Assembly: GCA_963728895.1 (NCBI GenBank)
Contig: CAVSLM010000003.1
Location: 124,001-188,000 of the forward strand
Direction: 5' to 3'
DNA from: CAVSLM01 sp963728895
Lineage (GTDB): Bacteria; Pseudomonadota; Gammaproteobacteria; JBBQDK01
DNA length: 64,000 bases
The position numbers were made by a program, and so were the translations under genes. Below are positions 1 through 7,866 of this stretch, piece after piece; position 1 is the first letter of the stretch, and each line of letters opens with the position of its first letter. The notes under the pieces were generated by a model. That model was not told the DNA's origin. It saw nothing but the letters and a program-made list of their open reading frames with translations, and searched no databases.

Positions 1-555
1 GCCGACCAGGTGCAGGGCTTCTTCTCCATCCCGGTGGACAACGTGTATGCCTCGCCCATCCTGCTCGGCGACATCTGGCGCCAGGAGCATCCGGACATGA
101 TCGTGGTCTCGCCCGACGTGGGCGGCGTCGTGCGTGCCCGGGCAGTGGCGAAGCTGCTGGATGATGCCGACCTCGCCATCATCGACAAACGCCGGCCGCG
201 TCCCAACGTCGCCAAGGTGATGCACATCATCGGCGAGGTGGAAGGGCGCAGCTGCGTGCTGGTGGACGACCTGGTGGACACGGCGGGGACGCTATGCCAG
301 GCGGCTGAAGCACTGAAGGAAAACGGTGCGGCGAAAGTGGTCGCCTATTGTACCCATGCCGTGCTCTCCGGACCGGCGGTGCCCAACATCACGGCCTCCG
401 CGCTCGACGAGCTGGTGGTGACCGACACCATCCCGCTGCAGGAGGAAGCGCGCTCCTGTCCGCGCATCCGCCAGCTGAGCGTGGCGGAGATGCTCGCCGA
501 GACCATCCGCCGCGTCAGCATGGAGGAATCGGTCAGCTCGCTGTTCATGGATTAG
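1..555 (+). CDS. prs: Ribose-phosphate pyrophosphokinase, C-terminal part (5' end outside window)
   Basis: Makes PRPP from ribose 5-phosphate and ATP in the cytoplasm. The frame is open from base 1 and ends at TAG 553-555, giving 184 codons, so roughly the first 130 residues of a usual ~315-residue Prs lie upstream. The visible part holds the conserved stretch around GFFSIPVDN and the PRPP-binding loop DDLVDTAGTL (about residues 91-100 of the visible part). The following rplY, pth and ychF are the standard gammaproteobacterial order, which supports the call. No terminator is evident before rplY, so co-transcription is possible. Confidence 0.97.
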   Translation, partial: ADQVQGFFSIPVDNVYASPILLGDIWRQEHPDMIVVSPDVGGVVRARAVAKLLDDADLAIIDKRRPRPNVAKVMHIIGEVEGRSCVLVDDLVDTAGTLCQAAEALKENGAAKVVAYCTHAVLSGPAVPNITASALDELVVTDTIPLQEEARSCPRIRQLSVAEMLAETIRRVSMEESVSSLFMD

Positions 556-651
556 GCCGCGCCTTCAGCGGCAGAGATTCGGGCCGTCTGCGCCCACCAT
601 CGCCGGCTCTGGTCGCGGAGCCGGCACGTTGTAGACAACCAGGAGCCTGTG

Positions 652-1296
652 ATGATCGACTTTCGACTGACTGCCGAAGCCCGGCACGATAAGGGGAAGG
701 GTGCGAGCCGCCGCCTGCGTCGTGCCAAGAAGGTGCCGGCCATCCTCTACGGCGCGGGTGGCGATACCGTAATGCTGGCGCTGGACGAGGACGAGGTGCT
801 GCGCAAGCTGCAGCACGAGGCCTTCTACTCACACATTCTGACCGTGAAGATCGGTGACGAGGAACAGCGCGCGGTGCTCAAGGATCTGCAGCGTCATCCC
901 TTCAAGCCGCTGGTCCAGCACGTCGACCTGCAGCGCGTCAGCGAGAGCGAGGAAATCCGCGTGCGCGTGCCGCTGCACTTCGTCGGTGCCGACGTCGCGC
1001 CGGGCGTGAAGATCGGTGGCGGCGTGATCTCGCACCTGATCAACGAGGTCGAGGTCTCCTGCCTGCCGAAGGATCTGCCCGAGTTCCTGAGCGTCGATCT
1101 GTCCAACCTGGATGTAGGCGAGGCGATCCACCTTTCCGGCGTCCAGTGTCCGCCCGGTGTGGAGATCGTCGAGCTGAGTCACGGGCCAGAGCATGATCTC
1201 GCCGTGGTCAGCATCCACAAGGGCCGCATGGGCGAGCTCGAGGAGGGTGCACCCGTGGCCGTGGCGGGTGCTGCGCCGGCGACCGGCACGCCCTGA
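652..1296 (+). CDS. rplY: 50S ribosomal protein L25/general stress protein Ctc
   Basis: Binds 5S rRNA in the large ribosomal subunit. The protein is 214 residues, the long two-domain TL5/Ctc form: an N-terminal 5S-binding beta-barrel (about 1-95, with KVPAILYGAG) followed by the C-terminal beta domain and a short Ala/Pro tail. GTG at 649 and ATG at 652 are adjacent; ATG 652 is preferred because AGGAG at 641-645 sits six bases before it. It lies 96 bp after prs and 32 bp before pth. Confidence 0.95.
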   Translation: MIDFRLTAEARHDKGKGASRRLRRAKKVPAILYGAGGDTVMLALDEDEVLRKLQHEAFYSHILTVKIGDEEQRAVLKDLQRHPFKPLVQHVDLQRVSESEEIRVRVPLHFVGADVAPGVKIGGGVISHLINEVEVSCLPKDLPEFLSVDLSNLDVGEAIHLSGVQCPPGVEIVELSHGPEHDLAVVSIHKGRMGELEEGAPVAVAGAAPATGTP

Positions 1297-1328
1297 CCGC
1301 AATACGCTGAGTCGGCGGAGCGGATCCG

Positions 1329-1919
1329 GTGGCGGAGGGCATGCCACCCGTGGCGCTCCTGGTGGGACTGGGCAACCCCGGCGCGGAGTACCGGGACACT
1401 CGCCACAACGCCGGGTTCTGGTGGGCGGAGGAGGTCGCCCGCCGCCATGGCGGAGCCTGGCGCAGGGAGAGCAAGTTCCACGGCGAGCTGTGCCGGGTGC
1501 AGCTGCAGGGCACAGAATACTGGCTGCTCAAGCCGGCCACGTTCATGAACCACTCCGGCCAGGCCGTGGCCGCTATCGCCGGCTTCTACAAGATCCCGCC
1601 GGAAGCGATCCTGGTGGCGCACGACGACCTCGATCTGCCGCCGGGAACCGTGCGCCTGAAGCGGGGTGGCGGCCATGGCGGGCACAACGGCCTGCGCGAC
1701 ATGGCGGCGCGGCTCGGCAGCAACGGTTTCCTGCGCGTGCGGCTCGGTATCGGGCATCCCGGGCACCGCGATCTGGTCACGCCGTATGTCCTGAATCGTC
1801 CCTCGCGCGAGGACCGGGAGTGCATCGAACGGGCGGTAGTCGCCGCGGCCGAGGCCCTGCCGCAGATTCTCGAGGGACGACTGGATCATGCCATGCAGCG
1901 CCTGCATACCCGGTCCTGA
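1329..1919 (+). CDS. pth: Peptidyl-tRNA hydrolase
   Basis: Hydrolyses peptidyl-tRNA released from stalled ribosomes. The 196-residue length is normal for the family. Visible motifs are GLGNPGAEYRDTRHNAGF near the N-terminus (catalytic His in the RHNAG segment), KPATFMNHSG, and AHDDLDLPPGTVRLK, followed by GGHGGHNGLRD. The GTG at 1329 has GGAG at 1317-1320 at good spacing. ATG 1341 is in frame, but its purine-rich stretch is only one to two bases away, too close. It belongs to the prs-rplY-pth-ychF cluster. Confidence 0.96.
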   Translation: MAEGMPPVALLVGLGNPGAEYRDTRHNAGFWWAEEVARRHGGAWRRESKFHGELCRVQLQGTEYWLLKPATFMNHSGQAVAAIAGFYKIPPEAILVAHDDLDLPPGTVRLKRGGGHGGHNGLRDMAARLGSNGFLRVRLGIGHPGHRDLVTPYVLNRPSREDRECIERAVVAAAEALPQILEGRLDHAMQRLHTRS

Positions 1920-1968
1920 GCCGCGCAGCGCTTTCGACCTGCCCGCCACACGCAAAGCACGGAGCATC

Positions 1969-3060
1969 ATGGGAATCAAGTGCGGTATCGTCGGACTGCC
2001 CAACGTAGGCAAGTCCACACTCTTCAATGCGCTCACGCGCGCCGGCATCTCGGCGGAGAACTACCCGTTCTGCACCATCGACCCCAATGTCGGCGTGGTC
2101 GCCGTACCCGACCCGCGGCTCGACCGCCTGGCGCAGATCGTCCAGCCGCAGAAAGTGATTCCGACGACCATGGAGTTCGTCGATATCGCAGGCCTGGTGG
2201 CCGGCGCGTCGAAGGGTGAGGGCCTCGGCAACCAGTTCCTGGCGCACATCCGCGAGACCGATGCCATCGCGCACGTGGTGCGCTGCTTCGAAAACGTCGA
2301 CGTGGTGCACGTCGCGGGCAAGATCGATCCGGTCGCAGACATCGAGGTTATCCACACCGAGCTTGCGCTCGCCGACCTGGAGACCGTCGAGCGGGCGCTC
2401 AATCGCGCCGCCAAGGCGGCCAAGTCCGGTGGCAAGGAAGCGATCGCCCAGCAAGAGTTCCTGGAGCAGGTCCGCGAGCAGCTCGACCGCGGCGCCCCGG
2501 TGCGTGCGCTTGCCGTGGACGACGAACAGCGGCGCGTGCTGCGCGAGCTGCATCTGCTCACGGCGAAGCCCACCATGTACATCACCAACGTGGCCGAGGA
2601 TGGTTTCGAAAACAATCCCCAACTCGATCGAGTGGGTACGCTCGCCGCGGCCGAAGGCGCGGTCGTGGTGCCGGTATGCGCCGCCATCGAGGCCGAGATC
2701 GCCGAGCTCGATGCCGAGAGCCGCGTCGAGTTCCTGACGGAGCTGGGCCTGCAGGAGCCGGGTCTGGATCGTGTCATACACGCCGGCTACAGGTTGCTGG
2801 GGCTGCAGACCTTCTTCACCGCCGGTCCCAAGGAGGCGCGGGCCTGGACCGTACACGTGGGCGCCACCGCCCCGCAGGCCGCGGGCGAAATCCACACCGA
2901 TTTCGAGAAGGGCTTCATCCGTGCCGAGGTGATCGCCTACGAAGACTACGTGCGCCACAACGGCGAGCACGGCGCCCGCGAGGCCGGGAAGTGGCGACTG
3001 GAAGGCAAGGACTACATCATGCAGGACGGCGACGTGGTGCATTTCCGTTTCAATGTCTGA
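1969..3060 (+). CDS. ychF: Redox-regulated ATPase/GTPase YchF
   Basis: Obg-family P-loop NTPase that binds ribosomes and prefers ATP. The start at ATG 1969 follows GGAG at 1961-1964 and gives 363 residues, the exact usual length; the frame stays open further upstream but without family similarity. The Walker A loop GLPNVGKSTLFN is at about residues 8-19, DIAGLVAGASKGEGLGN follows the switch region, and the C-terminal TGS domain ends in the segment GDVVHFRFNV. It lies 49 bp after pth. Confidence 0.97.
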   Translation: MGIKCGIVGLPNVGKSTLFNALTRAGISAENYPFCTIDPNVGVVAVPDPRLDRLAQIVQPQKVIPTTMEFVDIAGLVAGASKGEGLGNQFLAHIRETDAIAHVVRCFENVDVVHVAGKIDPVADIEVIHTELALADLETVERALNRAAKAAKSGGKEAIAQQEFLEQVREQLDRGAPVRALAVDDEQRRVLRELHLLTAKPTMYITNVAEDGFENNPQLDRVGTLAAAEGAVVVPVCAAIEAEIAELDAESRVEFLTELGLQEPGLDRVIHAGYRLLGLQTFFTAGPKEARAWTVHVGATAPQAAGEIHTDFEKGFIRAEVIAYEDYVRHNGEHGAREAGKWRLEGKDYIMQDGDVVHFRFNV

Positions 3061-3246
3061 CCCGAGGAAGCCGTGCGAGTGATACGGGTTCCGACCGGGG
3101 TCGCGGCTGCATGCGGCGTCCCCGCCCGCGGGATCGTTGCTTTGGCTCGCGCCGGCGACCCGGTGCATCAACAGGAACTTCTGACACCTTCGGATTGAGC
3201 ACATTTGCGGTTATGCTGAGCCGGGCTCGGAAGAAAGGGAAAATTG

Positions 3247-3612
3247 ATGGAAGAAGTTCAGTACGAAGCGCATCCCTCAATGGTGCGCATGTATCCGTTC
3301 TGGGTATTGATATCGGTGTTGCTGATCCCGGTGGGCATCGGGGTGCTGGCTCTGCTCTGGATGTATCTCAGAACGCGCATGGACAAGCTCACGGTCAAGC
3401 GCGACGAGCTGGTCTGGGAGCACGGTCTGATCAGCAAGTCCTACACGGAGGTGTCCCTCACTTCGGTCCGAAGCCTCAAGGTCAGCCAGTCCCTGCTGCA
3501 GCGGATGCTCAACGCGGGCGACATCTCCATTTATACGGCAGGGGATATGCCGGAGCTGGTGATCAAGGGACTGCCTGACCCGGACAAGCTCCGGGAGCTG
3601 ATCAACGGGTAG
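3247..3612 (+). CDS. Bacterial PH-domain (bPH2, YdbS-like) membrane protein
   Basis: A 121-residue protein with a hydrophobic segment at about residues 16-40 and a following beta-rich domain (DKLTVKRDELVWEHGLISK ... EVSLTSVRSLKVSQSLLQR) typical of the bacterial pleckstrin-homology family bPH2. Its molecular role is not known. ATG 3247 is chosen over TTG 3244 because AAGGGA ends six bases before it. The next small membrane-protein gene follows within ten bases, so the two are probably an operon. Confidence 0.75.
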   Translation: MEEVQYEAHPSMVRMYPFWVLISVLLIPVGIGVLALLWMYLRTRMDKLTVKRDELVWEHGLISKSYTEVSLTSVRSLKVSQSLLQRMLNAGDISIYTAGDMPELVIKGLPDPDKLRELING

Positions 3613-3620
3613 TGCAGCGC

Positions 3621-3920
3621 ATGGCAGACGGAAGATCCGGCGATCTCAAGATCTGGGCGGTGGTGCTGGTCGCGGGTGCGGTCTTTCTCGCGCTTGCAGT
3701 GGTGTTTGGTTCGGAGCTGCTCGCCAGCCTTGCCGCGGCGCTTGCGCCCGGGATGACGATCAAGGACGCGGTGACCTGGAGTTTCGGGGTCACCTTCGTC
3801 ATGTTCATCCTGTTCGCGCTCGTGGCGGGCGACGGTGTGATAGGCGAACTGCCGGTCATGCTGCTTGCCTTCTTCGTGTTCTTCGCCATCATCACCGTGC
3901 TGATCGCCTGGGTGTTCTGA
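3621..3920 (+). CDS. Small multispanning membrane protein of unknown function
   Basis: Not recognised as a named family. It is about 99 residues with three hydrophobic segments (roughly residues 12-32, 48-65 and 73-98) and short charged loops, so an inner-membrane location is likely. It starts 9 bp after the PH-domain gene; an in-frame GTG at 3612 overlaps that gene's TAG stop and is an alternative, translationally coupled start. A role with the PH-domain protein is inferred only from adjacency. Confidence 0.6.
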   Translation: MADGRSGDLKIWAVVLVAGAVFLALAVVFGSELLASLAAALAPGMTIKDAVTWSFGVTFVMFILFALVAGDGVIGELPVMLLAFFVFFAIITVLIAWVF

Positions 3921-3985
3921 GGCAGTCGACGCGCGCTGCAGGGCGGCTGGCGCAGATGTCTCCCACCGCACCGGCACACTCCGGC

Positions 3986-4636
3986 TCAATGGCTCAAGCC
4001 GTGATGCGCCGGCCATTCGGGCGTCGGGTGCATCCTTCGCACGGCAAGCGCGGTGAACACCAGCAGCCAGCCGTTCATGATGAGCTCGACGGCCACGAAC
4101 AGACCGATGATCCACAGGCCTGTGGCAGGCCAACCGAGAAAGATCACCGCTGCGACGAGCCAGTCGACGATGCCCATGACGAGCGGGAGCATCCAGTGGC
4201 TGTCGCGGTGGTAGCGTAGCGCATTGACGATGCGCAAAGTCCCGATCACGCCAAACGCCACACCCAGCCAGAGCGTCAGGGCCAGCGAGGCCGCGACGGG
4301 GTCCCAGAAGATGAGCCCCGCTATGGCAATGTAAATCAGCGCAACCACGAAGTGGTGGGCGCGTCCCTGCCAGGCCGAATCACGCGTCTGGAAGCTGTGC
4401 GCGATCTGCATCATGGCGGCGGCGAGGGCGAACGCGCCGAAGATGAAGACGCTGGCGAGCGTCAGATAGAAGGCGAGGCCCACGCCGATGACGCCCAGCA
4501 CGGTCATCGCGATGCCCAAAGCGAGTAGCCAGCCCCATTGCTCCGGGAGGTCGTTCACCAGCGTCTCGAGCTCCGGTCGCAGCGGATCGCCCGCCGTCCC
4601 TTGTGCACTTCCAGCGTCCTGTGTCTCGTCGGCCAT
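3986..4636 (-). CDS. HdeD-family (DUF308) membrane protein
   Basis: Inner-membrane protein of 216 residues with six hydrophobic helices in paired repeats, as in HdeD/DUF308 proteins (HdeD is linked to acid resistance at high cell density in E. coli). The N-terminus before the first helix (about 35 residues) is acidic and soluble. The start at 4636 is well supported by GAGGAGG six bases upstream; the frame extends 13 codons further without support. It is convergent with the preceding small gene and divergent from the lipoprotein gene. Confidence 0.8.
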   Translation of the reverse strand: MADETQDAGSAQGTAGDPLRPELETLVNDLPEQWGWLLALGIAMTVLGVIGVGLAFYLTLASVFIFGAFALAAAMMQIAHSFQTRDSAWQGRAHHFVVALIYIAIAGLIFWDPVAASLALTLWLGVAFGVIGTLRIVNALRYHRDSHWMLPLVMGIVDWLVAAVIFLGWPATGLWIIGLFVAVELIMNGWLLVFTALAVRRMHPTPEWPAHHGLSH

Positions 4637-5023
4637 GACGTTCCTCCTCGTACTTCGACTGGATCCAACCCGCATGTCTCAGCGGGATCCCGGATGCGAG
4701 ACGGGCTCGGGCCTGCGAGGTTCGGCCAAGCACCGTCCCCGGCGCATTGAACGCACTCCGGAAGAATAGCCGGAAGTTGCACTTCGAGCCGGTTTGTCCC
4801 ACCCGGATGTGGTCGGCGGGCATGCGAGCGGGTCGTCTCCGAACCGAAACCACCGCGTAACGCGGTTGCGGCTGCCCCTTTATCGCCTTCCCGCAGTCGG
4901 GTATCGTCGAGCCGACCCGAGGGCGAGATGCGGCGCGCTGTCGCATGCGTTCGCCGCACCGGGCACCGACCGGCTGGGACCGATCGGCGATCGATTCGAA
5001 CGTCAGATCATTGGGGGAAAGCG
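4637..5023. other. Divergent intergenic region, no gene seen
   Basis: Lies between the hdeD-like gene (minus) and the lipoprotein gene (plus) and should hold both promoters. I could not identify convincing -35/-10 pairs. Open frames here are GC-driven and lack ribosome-binding sites. Confidence 0.4.
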
Positions 5024-5506
5024 GTGGACAGAATCCGGCAGTTGGGGCTCGTGCTGTTGCTGCTCGCAGTGGCGGGTTGTTCGGACGACTCGCAGAAGGC
5101 TGCCGGCGACGGCACCGCGGATGCGGCCCGGGATGACGATGCGGCGCACGGCCTGTGCGCGCTTTTCGATCCCGAGGAGATACAGGAACTGCTGGGCGCG
5201 CGGGTCGGTGACGGACAGACCGCCGGCCCCTTGGGTACCGCCTGCCAGTGGGACGGCAACGAGGACGGAGTCTATGTACAGATCCAGGTGCTGGCGGGGA
5301 CGGAGTATTGGGAGAAGCCTTCGCTCGCGCCGGGTTACCAGGCGATCGAGGGACTGGGACATGAAGCCTACGTGGTTCCCGATCTGGGCGGCTGGCGCGC
5401 AGGCGCGCTCACCGACGACGCCGTTGCCATCGTCTCCATGAACGGGAACTCCGCGGACCGTGAGCGTACCGTGAAGCTGCTGCGTCGCCTGATGGCGCGA
5501 ATGTAG
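5024..5506 (+). CDS. Putative lipoprotein, DUF3558-like pattern
   Basis: A 160-residue exported lipoprotein. The N-terminus has a hydrophobic stretch and the lipobox LAVAGC, placing the lipidated Cys at about residue 18. The mature part has the pattern CALFDPEEIQELLG ... ACQWDG, which resembles the Cys-anchored layout of DUF3558 lipoproteins; that resemblance is by eye. The GTG at 5024 is chosen because GGGGGA at 5013-5018 precedes it and because it puts the signal sequence at the N-terminus; the frame itself is open further upstream. Confidence 0.65.
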   Translation: MDRIRQLGLVLLLLAVAGCSDDSQKAAGDGTADAARDDDAAHGLCALFDPEEIQELLGARVGDGQTAGPLGTACQWDGNEDGVYVQIQVLAGTEYWEKPSLAPGYQAIEGLGHEAYVVPDLGGWRAGALTDDAVAIVSMNGNSADRERTVKLLRRLMARM

Positions 5507-5606
5507 CCATCGGGTCGGAATCGCCTGGCTCGCCATCGCGCCTTGACATCCCCAAAGCACAACGGGAGAATTCCGCGTTCCGCAGCGCCCTGCGGCCATG
5601 CTCCAT

Positions 5607-5683
5607 GGCTACGTAGCTCAGCTGGTTAGAGCGCGGCACTCATAATGCTGAGGTCGGTGGTTCAAGTCCACCCGTAGCCACCA
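5607..5683 (+). tRNA. tRNA-Met (anticodon CAT, elongator type)
   Basis: A 77-base cloverleaf. The acceptor arm GGCTACG (5607-5613) pairs with CGTAGCC (5673-5679), followed by A and an encoded CCA (5681-5683). The anticodon stem CGGCA/TGCTG encloses the loop CTCATAA with CAT at 5641-5643. The T-arm loop is TTCAAGT. The sequence closely matches elongator tRNA-Met of Gammaproteobacteria. Foreign-looking DNA begins right after its 3' end. Confidence 0.95.
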
Positions 5684-5731
5684 CTCTCAGATCAAGCAGT
5701 TACCTTCCGCCCAATCTCAATATACCGTCAG

Positions 5732-5965
5732 TCAGGGACTTTCCCGTGAGTTAGCACCGACAACACGCTCCGCTACGGCGATCAGCTCGGCCAGTTCCGG
5801 GGCCGGGTAGCGCGTCGTGATGTCGCCGTTGCGGTGCCACCCGTCGAGCTCAAGCCGGTAGAAGGCGACGCCGCAGTCGCCGATTGGGATTTCGATGACA
5901 TCCGGCCGCACGTCGCGGTTGAACCGGTTGCGGTCCATGCCCAAGTAGGCTGGCGCGTCGCGGAA
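5732..5965 (-). pseudogene. Remnant of a small integrase-associated DNA-binding protein
   Basis: The frame reads APAYLGMDRNRFNRDVRP followed by IEIPIGDCGVAFYRLELDGW. From memory this matches a family of short proteins found beside tyrosine integrases at tRNA genes (pattern YLGMDxxxFNxxVRPxxxEIPIGxxGIAFDRLDLDAW). An in-frame stop eight codons before the Leu-Gly-Met removes a normal N-terminus, and no integrase is left nearby. It lies 49 bp from the tRNA-Met 3' end, where such genes are expected. I see the motif directly; the family assignment is recall and should be searched. Confidence 0.45.
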
Positions 5966-5968
5966 TCA

Positions 5969-6597
5969 GATGGGGCCGGGAGTCATCGTTTCGACTAAGG
6001 CCAGGGGATGTCCGTGGCCCGGAGAAGCTCTCGGCCGGTGCGGAGTGCAGTAGACGAATGAACTTCGATCCGAACCCTTAGGACGAATTGCCTGTGGCAC
6101 TTCAGACCGATCAGACCAGCCATCACGTCAGTCAGTTTTGTAGGAGATTTCCCGCAGAAGGTGTCAGAACTTTCCTACAGACATCCAACCGAATATGCGG
6201 TTAGGATGACTGCTGCCGTCCGATCTATCGGGGCGTGCGTGTTGGCTTGAGGACCACGCGCTCGGTGCTGAAGTCCTCCGATAAAGCATCGCGATCGGAG
6301 CCGAATACCAGTACAGGCCCTGCGGACTGAAGGCGCCGCGCAGCCGAACTGCAGCAAGGACGCGTCGCGGAACGCCGCCCTGCTTGTGTGTCGCGCAATG
6401 TGGACGGTGTTCGGACGAAAATTGACTCAAGCTGCTCCGGCGGCGGGCGCTACCGAAATCCTATCTTGCGCGTAGTGCTGCTTTTTCCCATACTCGCTGG
6501 CCTTGTGGCCTGAATGGAGTCGACAGGTCGGCTGCGCGCGCCACGCTGCAATAGCGCGTGCGGACGAGGGGCCGCCGCATCAAGCTGAGCTGCTGCA
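5969..6597. other. Non-coding region between integration remnant and NRPS locus
   Basis: No convincing gene. Base composition is less GC-rich than in the flanking genes. It contains the palindromic element listed separately. Short open frames on both strands have no ribosome-binding site or recognisable domain. The promoter of the NRPS operon should lie near the right end, but I cannot point to it. Confidence 0.4.
6139..6179. repeat. Palindromic element with TGTAGGA/TCCTACA arms
   Basis: TGTAGGA at 6139-6145 is the exact inverse of TCCTACA at 6173-6179, with a 27-base centre. It resembles the short hairpin elements scattered between genes in Gammaproteobacteria. It is 420 bp upstream of the NRPS start and not placed as a terminator for any gene seen. 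Confidence 0.4.
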
Positions 6598-7866
6598 ATG
6601 AACGAATCGGGGGCAACTGTGAATGTCGATCAACCCCGCCTGATCACGAGGCAGGAGCGCGACCGGATCCTGAGCGATTGGAACGAGACCGCGATGGACT
6701 GGACCGAAGAGGGATGCGTGCATGAGTTGATCGAAGCGCAGGCCCGGCGGTTTCCGGATGCGACAGCCGCCGTCTGCGAGGGAACCTCCCTTTCCTACCG
6801 TGAACTGAACCGACGCGCCAACAGGCTGGCACAACGCCTCGCGGGCCTGGGCGCAGGCCCCGGCACGCTCGTCGGAATCTGCGTCGAACGCTCGCTCGAT
6901 ATGATCGTGGGCCTCCTGGGCATCCTGAAAGCCGGCGCCGCTTATGTGCCGCTGGATCCCGGATTCCCGCGCGAACGGCTCGCGTTCATGCTCGAGGATT
7001 CGGGGGCGCAGGTCGTGGTGGCGCATGCGGGGCTGCTCGATCTGCTGCCCGCCGATCCGGCCCGCCGGGTTGTCTGCCTGGACCGCGACCGCAGTGCCAT
7101 TTTCGAGGGCGATGCGGATGGGCCCTGTCGCGCTGTGGATCCGCAGAGCGCGGCCTACGTGATCTACACCTCGGGCTCAACCGGAAAACCCAAGGGCGTG
7201 GAAATCATGCATCGGAACCTGGCGAACTTCCTCCAGTCGATGCGCCGGGAACCGGGCTTCGGCGTCGACGACGTGCTGCTGGCCGTGACGACCATTTCCT
7301 TCGATATCGCCGGGTTGGAGCTCTACCTGCCGCTGATCGCGGGAGGCCGGCTGGTGGTGGCCCCGCGCGAGGCGGTCGCGGACGGCCGCCGTCTCGCCGA
7401 ATTGCTCGACGCGCAGGAGCATCACGGTGATGCAGGCGACACCGGCGACATGGCAACTGCTGCTGGCGTCGGGGTGGCAAGGTCGGTCGGGACTGAAAAT
7501 ATTGTGCGGCGGCGAGGCGTGGAACACCGCACTGGCGCGGCAGTTGACCGCACGGGCCCGCAGCGTGTGGAACATGTACGGTCCCACCGAGACCACCGTC
7601 TGGTCGACGATCCACCGCGTGGACGCGGACGGCGGCGCCGCCGATGCCGAGGGCACGGTGCCGATCGGACGGCCTATCGCCAATACGCGGATCTACATCC
7701 TCGACGGCGCGATGCAGCCAGCGCCCGTCGGGGATACCGGCGATCTCTACATCGGCGGCGCGGGCGTGGCGCGGGGATACTGGCGGCGCGCGGAACTGAC
7801 GCAAACGCGCTTCGTGCCCGATCCTTTCGGCGACGGGTCCGCGGCGCGGCTGTACCGCACGGGTGA
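6598..7866 (+). CDS. NRPS gene 1, segment a: loading adenylation domain (A1), N-terminal part
   Basis: First of four reading-frame pieces of one NRPS gene (6598-12558). The protein opens with the usual linker before an A domain (ITRQERDRILSDWN) and has no condensation domain, so this is a loading module. Core motifs visible: LSYRELNRRANRLA (A1), LKAGAAYVPLD (A2), YVIYTSGSTGKPKGV (A3) and FDIAGLELYL (A4). The authentic frame ends at about 7420, where one extra base (a C in GAGCATC) throws the frame. The remaining codons to 7866 are out of frame. Compared with the paralogous A3 domain in gene 2, restoring one base gives LLDAQE-ITVMQATP without any gap. Confidence 0.85.
   Translation: MNESGATVNVDQPRLITRQERDRILSDWNETAMDWTEEGCVHELIEAQARRFPDATAAVCEGTSLSYRELNRRANRLAQRLAGLGAGPGTLVGICVERSLDMIVGLLGILKAGAAYVPLDPGFPRERLAFMLEDSGAQVVVAHAGLLDLLPADPARRVVCLDRDRSAIFEGDADGPCRAVDPQSAAYVIYTSGSTGKPKGVEIMHRNLANFLQSMRREPGFGVDDVLLAVTTISFDIAGLELYLPLIAGGRLVVAPREAVADGRRLAELLDAQEHHGDAGDTGDMATAAGVGVARSVGTENIVRRRGVEHRTGAAVDRTGPQRVEHVRSHRDHRLVDDPPRGRGRRRRRCRGHGADRTAYRQYADLHPRRRDAASARRGYRRSLHRRRGRGAGILAARGTDANALRARSFRRRVRGAAVPHG

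Noticed and set aside
5660..5683. tRNA-Met 3' end as an attL site
   Set aside because: I looked for a repeated tRNA tail near the right border of the NRPS region and elsewhere in the window and saw none, so no att pair is reported.
6164..6430. 88-codon minus-strand frame before the NRPS
   Set aside because: No start signal, no recognisable motif, overlaps a palindromic element.
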